From: Nannochloropsis salina CCMP1776
Taxonomy: Eukaryota > Sar > Eustigmatophyceae > Eustigmatales > Monodopsidaceae
Direction: 5' to 3'
Assembly: GCA_004565275.1 (NCBI GenBank)
Contig: SDOX01000021.1
Span: forward strand, 1,260,696 to 1,324,695
Length of the DNA: 64,000 bases
The notes under the pieces are model-generated. The model was not told the DNA's origin and did not search any database. It saw only the letters and a program-made list of their open reading frames with translations. A program made the position numbers and the translations under genes. Positions 59,099-64,000 of this stretch are shown here, piece after piece. Every line of letters begins with the position of its first letter. Position 1 is the first letter of the stretch.

Positions 59099-59744
59099 GC
59101 AGACTAATAGGGCACGGCCCTCCGGGCCAACCTGAGCCTCTAATGAGACGCTGCTCGCGCGCGCAAAGCCCGCTTGTACAGCACGCGATGTCTGTCACCG
59201 AACAGTGGGCAATGCAAACAAACTTTCCCCTGGCAATGTGAATGATATTTTTCCGAGTTAGTCATAAAAGACGAAAAGTCAATTAGTATGCCGTATTCCC
59301 CGCGGTCAACATCCAGGGCCCGGTCATCGAATCAAAACGAGAAGGTCATGCCCGGCTTTTGGATCGAAGTCAACGCAAAGTATGACAGAAGACTCTTTTT
59401 CCAGGGGCAGGGGGCGGGGGGGGTAGGATGAGGCTATGAGGGCGGAAGGGATGGAGGAGACAGGGCCAGGGCCATCCACCCTCTTCGGGGCTGCCCAGCG
59501 CTCCTGGGGCGTGCGCAAGGTGTTCCATGCCATTTAATGGTGGTGTGTGCGTTGATAGTGGGATTGTGGACGTGGAAGGTACATTTTGGACAGGTTATAG
59601 GGATGTACGGATACCATTATGCGGCCCCTTCCTCGCTCTTTCATGGCAACAGTGGAGAAGTTCTCTTCTTCACCATTCTCTCTGGTACCGGAGGGCCTCA
59701 TCGCATGTTCCATACATCTCCCGACACACTTGAAACAGTCTACC
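59099..59744. other. Divergent promoter region, PPR gene and eL36
   Basis: 646 bases between the two start codons. A short AT-rich stretch lies around 59220-59290. No TATA box or other element could be assigned with confidence. Confidence 0.5.
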
Positions 59745-60528
59745 ATGTCTAGCACTGGAACCATTCGTGGGATGAATAAGGGTTACCCGGTGCAGAAGCT
59801 CGAGGTTCCCAAAAGGCCAGCGGGTCGCAAGGGGGTAAGTTTGGTTGTGGGATTTTGGAAATCCAAGACAAAGTGAGCAAAAAGAGACAGCACACAGACA
59901 ATGTGTAGGATATTATCAGGACAAGTAAGCTTTTTCTGGCAGTTTTGACCACCTCCGATGCTGTTTCCTGGGGCGGTTCTGCGAAACAACAAAGAGCATC
60001 CTACCCGTAGAGACCCCTCATCCCTTTTCCCCTTTCCCATCTTTTGCTCTGCAGACCCTGGTCAAGAAAGTCAAGCTTGTACGCGAGGTTGTTCGGGATG
60101 TTGTGGGCCTGATGCCCTACGAGAAGCGCATCCTGGACGTGATCAAGACTGGTGGCTCGGGCGCTGAGAAGAAGGTAGGCAGTCTGGAGGGCTTTCGTAG
60201 ATTAGTTTTTGGATATTGATGGAGCATATGATATTCGCATGTTTGTTTGATATGCAGGTTTTTTAACTTTTAATCTCGAGATATTTTGACATCTTTAGAG
60301 CACTGATGTGCTTTTCGTCTTTCCCTGTCTCAAGTGGGACCCCTGCTTTATGTTCAATCGTAAAGGCTTTCATGCTCATGTCAAGTTGTGTTTTCTACCT
60401 ACATTTCGCATCTACAGGTGTACAAATTCGCCAAGAGGCGCCTGGGGACGCACCGACGCGCATTGAAGAAACGTGAGGAGATTAAGGAGTACTACAGCAA
60501 GCTTCGGGCCCGCCAGGCTGCCCACTAG
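59745..60528 (+). CDS. RPL36: Cytosolic 60S ribosomal protein eL36
   Basis: Three exons (59745-59834, 60055-60174, 60418-60528), all phase 0 with GTAAGT or GTAGGC donors and CAG acceptors, encode 106 residues, the usual size. Diagnostic segments are PKRPAGRKG at the first junction, [13 protein letters not shown]-like [15 protein letters not shown], and [20 protein letters not shown]. It is a basic protein of the large cytosolic ribosomal subunit. The short first exon, followed by an intron, is typical of ribosomal protein genes. eL34 lies ~1 kb downstream on the same strand. Confidence 0.97.
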
Positions 60529-61512
60529 GCACTGCAAAGCTAGCCTCAAGCTTCGTTACTCAATATTCAAGCTCTGTGGAAACGAATGTTGTGGGAGGAT
60601 AGAAAGCGACGCTCAAAACTGAACCCTATTTCTAACAGTTCTTTCGACCCATGCTTGGAAGAGGGCGAGGGGAAGGCGAACTAAAAGGCTTGTATGTATC
60701 GGGCAACAGCGCTTGGAAAGGGAGATGGGGTCATTCAAACTTCTTAAATCTTGCAAAGAAAGAATAGAAGTGTGGAAACCAAGGCGAGCTACCATTACAT
60801 TGAGTTGGAGAAAATACTTTTCTATATTTCCGATCCTTTCTCGACTCTCGTACAGTGTCAGCTGAAGACCCTTTTTTTCGTGTAAGCATTACTGGATTAC
60901 CTTTCAAAGTGCATGGTTGCACAACTGTTTGTGTCATTATCGGATTTCAGGCTGTGCCTTGACCGTACAAAGAGCAAATCTCATGCTGGATGTCGCATTG
61001 AAAGAGTTTGCACTTTGTCTGAAACTCTGAAACATTCAAGACGTAAGTAGACCAACGACGGCATCACTATCCCTCAAGCTTCTCGACATTAATATCAAAT
61101 ATCTAAACATCAAATGTGCCGTTTTATTCGGGCAATTTACGTCCAAAATTCAGGGTAAAAAATGGTTTTCCTTTGGCATGGGGGAAAGAGGGAGTGTTCG
61201 TGTGGACCGAGAGCCTCTTCTGCCCTTGAGTGGCTCTCACCACCACCATTATGTGCACACTGTCCTGTGCGCTTTTGTGTGTCGGTCGTCTCGGGGTCGG
61301 GAGGAAGGAATGCGATGACGTGTGTCTAGTTAATGGAATGGACAGGGGCTGTGACCGGAGGGATGGATGCACTCGTCCTATTTGCATTTTTTCCAGCCAT
61401 CGAGAGCCCCCCCCTTCTGCTTTGGTTTTTTCTCTAGGCTAGCGAGAGCGCTCACCGTTCCTCCTAACATATTCACCATCCCACCACTAATATCAGTCCA
61501 AGACATTGTACC
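60529..61512. other. Intergenic spacer between eL36 and eL34
   Basis: 984 bases, with the eL36 3' UTR at the left and the eL34 promoter at the right. A CCACC-rich, pyrimidine-leaning stretch lies just upstream of the eL34 ATG. No other gene was seen. Confidence 0.5.
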
Positions 61513-62483
61513 ATGGGCAAGGACACGCGAGTCACTTACCAACGGCGTCATGCTTACGCGACCAGGTCAAATGGGCGTGTTATTGTCAAGACTCCAGGTG
61601 CGCTTCTTGAGGAGAGGGTCTCCGTCTTGATGCCTAAGAATTCGATATTAAAACCCTGAGCACACCTCACTTTGCGACATTCTAGGTGGCCGACTGACTC
61701 TTCATCAAATTAAGAAGAAAACGCGCGGCCCTCACTGTGGTGACTGCAAGATTGCCCTGCCAGGCATCAAACACCTCAAAACCAAGGTAAGGAGGAAGTT
61801 CGTCTGCGTCCAGCCCCTCTTTTACCTCACACTCTGTCTGATTTGCGTTTCCAGCACATGACAACTGGCTTTCGGTTGATTTTATCCTGGCGGACCATGC
61901 GATGTACTCAGGGCGAAGTGAAAATGGAGCGCTTTCTGGCCATACCTTCGTTGTAGTCACCCCTCCCTCTCCCCTCCTGCCTCCGCATTTTTCATACCCT
62001 CAGGAATACAAGAACCTACACAAGCGAGAGCGCACGGTATCTAGGGCTTACGGTGGATCGCGATGCGCTTCCTGCGTCCGAAGTCGGTGCGTAGGAGTGA
62101 TGGAAGGAGAGGAGGGAAGAGGAGGGTTAGAAGGAGAGAAGAGGGACTGGAGGAGGATGAAGTGGAATGATGAATGAGAATCCCTACCTCTGCACTCGTG
62201 AGACGCGTTCCTGGAAAGGAAGCGGTGAGCGAAGCAAAATATATAATTAGTCTTTCGTTCTGACGCTGGGTTAAAATCTGCAGGATGGTTTTGACAAGGA
62301 GGAGGAAGAGGAAGATGAAAAGGAGAAAGCGGAGAAAGGAAAGGGTTGGAGGTGCATTAGTGAGATTTTTAACGCCTTGTCCCTACGATTATTTTCACCT
62401 CGGACAGGATTGTGCGCGCCTTCTTAATCGAGGAGCAAAAGATAGTGAAGCGAGTCTTGAACGAGAAGAAGTCCAAGAAGTAA
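61513..62483 (+). CDS. RPL34: Cytosolic 60S ribosomal protein eL34
   Basis: Four exons (61513-61597, 61686-61786, 62004-62086, 62408-62483) join in phase to 114 residues, close to the family's 115-120. The reading gives VTYQRRHAYATRSN, TPGGRLTLHQIKKK across the first junction, a zinc-ribbon pair CGDC and CASC, SRAYGGSRCASCVRSR, and, across the last junction, IVRAFLIEEQKIVKRVL, a eukaryotic eL34 signature. It is a component of the large cytosolic ribosomal subunit. The third donor, CG|GTGCGT, splits an Arg codon. The last intron is the longest (321 bases) and purine-rich. Confidence 0.96.
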
Positions 62484-63049
62484 CGGGAGGGCGGATAGCA
62501 ACAAGGGGGTGGACGAGGAAGGAAAAGACGCGAGGAGAAGAGGAAGGACGGGCGTCTGTATCGCAGCAGCCCATGGCTTGGCCCGTCGGAGAGGTGCTGG
62601 TGGTTTTCGATGACGTTCGACGACGACGAGGGGGGAGGGAAGCCAGGTAGCCCATCCGGAGGTACGAATGAAATGGAGCAGGGAAGAAGATACAACAAAT
62701 GGAGGACAGACAAGGCCTGCGTCCCAGAAATAATGGATGTGGGGGCGCAATTTTGTTTGCTTTGGCGGAAGCACAGTGCACGCACCATTTCTTTCTTTTT
62801 TCAGGAGCCCTTTCTCCCTGGAGGGTCCCCGAACGTGCTTCGCTTGTCTGCGCGGCCGGCGGCGGCGGGTGTCGCGGCCCCCTATCTCCTTGGTCTTTGG
62901 CACTATATGAAAACACAGGCACCATCAATTCACTTTTCATTCTCTTGGTCCCTCCCCAGCCGCTGGCTCGCACGCTTTGCTCTCCTATTGTACAACCCCC
63001 CGTCACGCCCTCCCTCCCATCCTCCCTGCCTCCTCCTCCCCCCCCTCTC
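62484..63049. other. Convergent spacer between eL34 and MAP65 genes
   Basis: 566 bases with purine-rich patches near 62490-62640 and a pyrimidine-rich end. It should carry both 3' UTRs. Open stretches on both strands look like compositional artefacts. Confidence 0.5.
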
Positions 63050-64000
63050 TCACGCGAAGGAAGAGGAGGAGGAGGAAGAGAGCTCGGAGAACGTCCCGCT
63101 ACACACACTCAGGTTTTCATCCCCCGCCCCCGACGCCGCGCCCGTGGCCGCCGTCGCCGCTGCCACGTTTCTTCTCACTGCGGCCACCGGCGTCTTGAGT
63201 CCTCCGCGCTCCCCTCCCCGGACTTTGCTGGGGGTGACCCCCCCTCCTCCCCTCCCTCCTTCCCCTTTTCTGGCGGACAAGGGAAGGACGCTTCCGGCTT
63301 TTTTCCCCGGAGTTTTCACCCCACTGCCCATCAGTGAGGCACGTGGCAACAAGTTGCCGCCACCTTCCCGCCCTCCTTCCCGCCCTCCCCCCACACCTCC
63401 GCCCGGCCCCCCATGGCTGTCGCGGTACCGCTCCAACTCCTCTTTCTTCTTCTGTTCCTTCTCCAGCCGTTGGGCCTCCCGGTGTCGCACCCAGGCGTCC
63501 TCCTCCGCCTCCATCGTTTCCAGGTAGGGCGTCCCTTGGTAGAGGAAAGGCGCCCCGTTCCCTTCCTCCGGAGCTTTCTCCCACTCCAACAAACGTTTTC
63601 GCAACCGCTCAGTCAAGATGGGGAGATCTTTCTTCACGTGCTTGTCCATTTTTTCGATGCGCATCAGTTCCTCGATCCGTTTCCCTCCCCGGTCCGTCAA
63701 CCGCGCCTTGCTGTTCTTCTGCAGCTCTTCCATCTGAGCCAGGCCCCGGAGGGGGAAGAAAGGAGGGAGGGAGGGAGGAAGGGAGGGAGGGAGAGAGGGG
63801 GAAAGAAAAAGCACATGCTGAGCATACGTCCCTTCCCTCTTTTTGTTCCTGGCTTGCGTGTGCATGGTAATTTTCTGGTGATGGAACATACCTCTGTACG
63901 CTCTCGGAGAAATTCCTCCCGCTTCCAGATCAGCTTGAGAATGGGCCGAAGGACTTCCAAGCGATCCATGAGGCATTGGATCTGGAGGACGGGTGGGAGG
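63050..64000 (-). CDS. MAP65/PRC1/ASE1 microtubule bundler, C-terminal part (gene continues off the window)
   Basis: Two exons are visible on the minus strand: one from the window edge to 63892, and 63733-63050 after an intron with a GTATGT donor and a long pyrimidine tract. The first gives MDRLEVLRPILKLIWKREEF and RERTE. The second gives RLTDRGGKRIEEL, KKDLPILTERLRKRLLEWEK and PFLYQGTPYLETMEAEEDAW, then a Glu/Arg/Lys helix. This is the conserved C-terminal spectrin-like core of MAP65/PRC1/ASE1. These proteins cross-link antiparallel microtubules at the spindle midzone and in cytokinesis. The Gly/Ala-rich tail resembles the basic unstructured microtubule-binding tail, and contains KTP sites (VKTPGKK, LKTPVAA) where cyclin-dependent kinases could act, though that is inference. 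The N-terminal dimerisation half lies beyond 64000. Confidence 0.92.
   Translation of the reverse strand, partial: PPTRPPDPMPHGSLGSPSAHSQADLEAGGISPRAYRGMFHHQKITMHTQARNKKREGTYAQHVLFLSPSLPPSLPPSLPPFFPLRGLAQMEELQKNSKARLTDRGGKRIEELMRIEKMDKHVKKDLPILTERLRKRLLEWEKAPEEGNGAPFLYQGTPYLETMEAEEDAWVRHREAQRLEKEQKKKEELERYRDSHGGPGGGVGGGREGGREGGGNLLPRASLMGSGVKTPGKKAGSVLPLSARKGEGGRGGGGVTPSKVRGGERGGLKTPVAAVRRNVAAATAATGAASGAGDENLSVCSGTFSELSSSSSSSFA
63761..63806 (+). repeat. GGGA-type purine tract in a MAP65 intron
   Basis: Runs of GGGAGGGA and GGAAGGGA units on the plus strand. On the transcribed sense (minus) strand they form the polypyrimidine tract before the MAP65 acceptor at 63734. Confidence 0.8.

Noticed and set aside
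62395-63108. Overlapping Ser/Pro/Arg-rich ORFs on both strands
   Set aside because: Low-complexity open frames in the spacer between eL34 and MAP65, with no splice or family support.

Overview
The window looks like nuclear DNA of a photosynthetic stramenopile (ochrophyte), perhaps a eustigmatophyte or diatom relative. The evidence is spliceosomal introns (GT...AG, mostly 100-350 bases), cytosolic ribosomal protein genes eL36 and eL34, a DENND4-type Rab exchange factor, a class C GPCR, an RTEL1 helicase and a MAP65/ASE1 protein. A PPR protein also carries an N-terminus like the bipartite plastid presequence of algae with secondary plastids (hydrophobic signal, then VA|F). No organelle, bacterial, viral, CRISPR, rRNA or tRNA features were recognised. 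The genus is inference.

Layout. (1) 1-11.6 kb is a head-to-tail duplication of a ~4.8 kb unit (1465-~6241 and 6854-~11586, constant offset 5389). Each unit has a long Gln-rich ORF with a CAA microsatellite, preceded by exon-like segments that carry, in order, motifs reminiscent of a ubiquitin-specific protease. The second Q-rich ORF is frameshifted. (2) 11.9-13.8 kb is a four-exon bestrophin-like channel gene (minus). (3) 16.2-21.9 kb is a DENND4-like protein (plus). (4) 23.2-25.0 kb is a GABA-B-like class C GPCR (plus), whose 5' end conflicts with a possible small minus-strand gene. (5) 25.4-30.3 kb is RTEL1 in three exons (minus), divergent from an LCL3-type nuclease gene (30.8-32.1 kb, plus). 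(6) 32.6-42.2 kb holds two huge overlapping minus-strand ORFs. A phase-matched intron joins them into one predicted chromatin protein of ~3,120 residues: polyQ, FYRN-FYRC, DDT/WHIM, bromodomain, PHD, second zinc module and chromo-barrel.

(7) 44.1-45.9 kb is a five-exon OTU cysteine protease with a signal-like N-terminus. (8) 47.0-47.7 kb is a two-exon NTF2-like protein. (9) 48.5-54.0 kb has two diverged paralogues (minus) sharing an unrecognised ~85-residue N-terminal domain, one with an AT-hook. (10) 56.2-59.1 kb is a plastid-type PPR protein (minus), divergent from eL36 (59.7-60.5 kb). (11) eL34 follows (61.5-62.5 kb), and the window ends inside a minus-strand MAP65/PRC1/ASE1 gene.

The genes are mostly unrelated housekeeping and regulatory functions. 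The parts least explained are the tandem Q-rich/USP-like units, the FYR-DDT-bromo-PHD-chromo-barrel architecture and the paralogue pair. Exon boundaries were read by eye from splice-site sequence, reading phase and family motifs. Starts of several genes remain uncertain.
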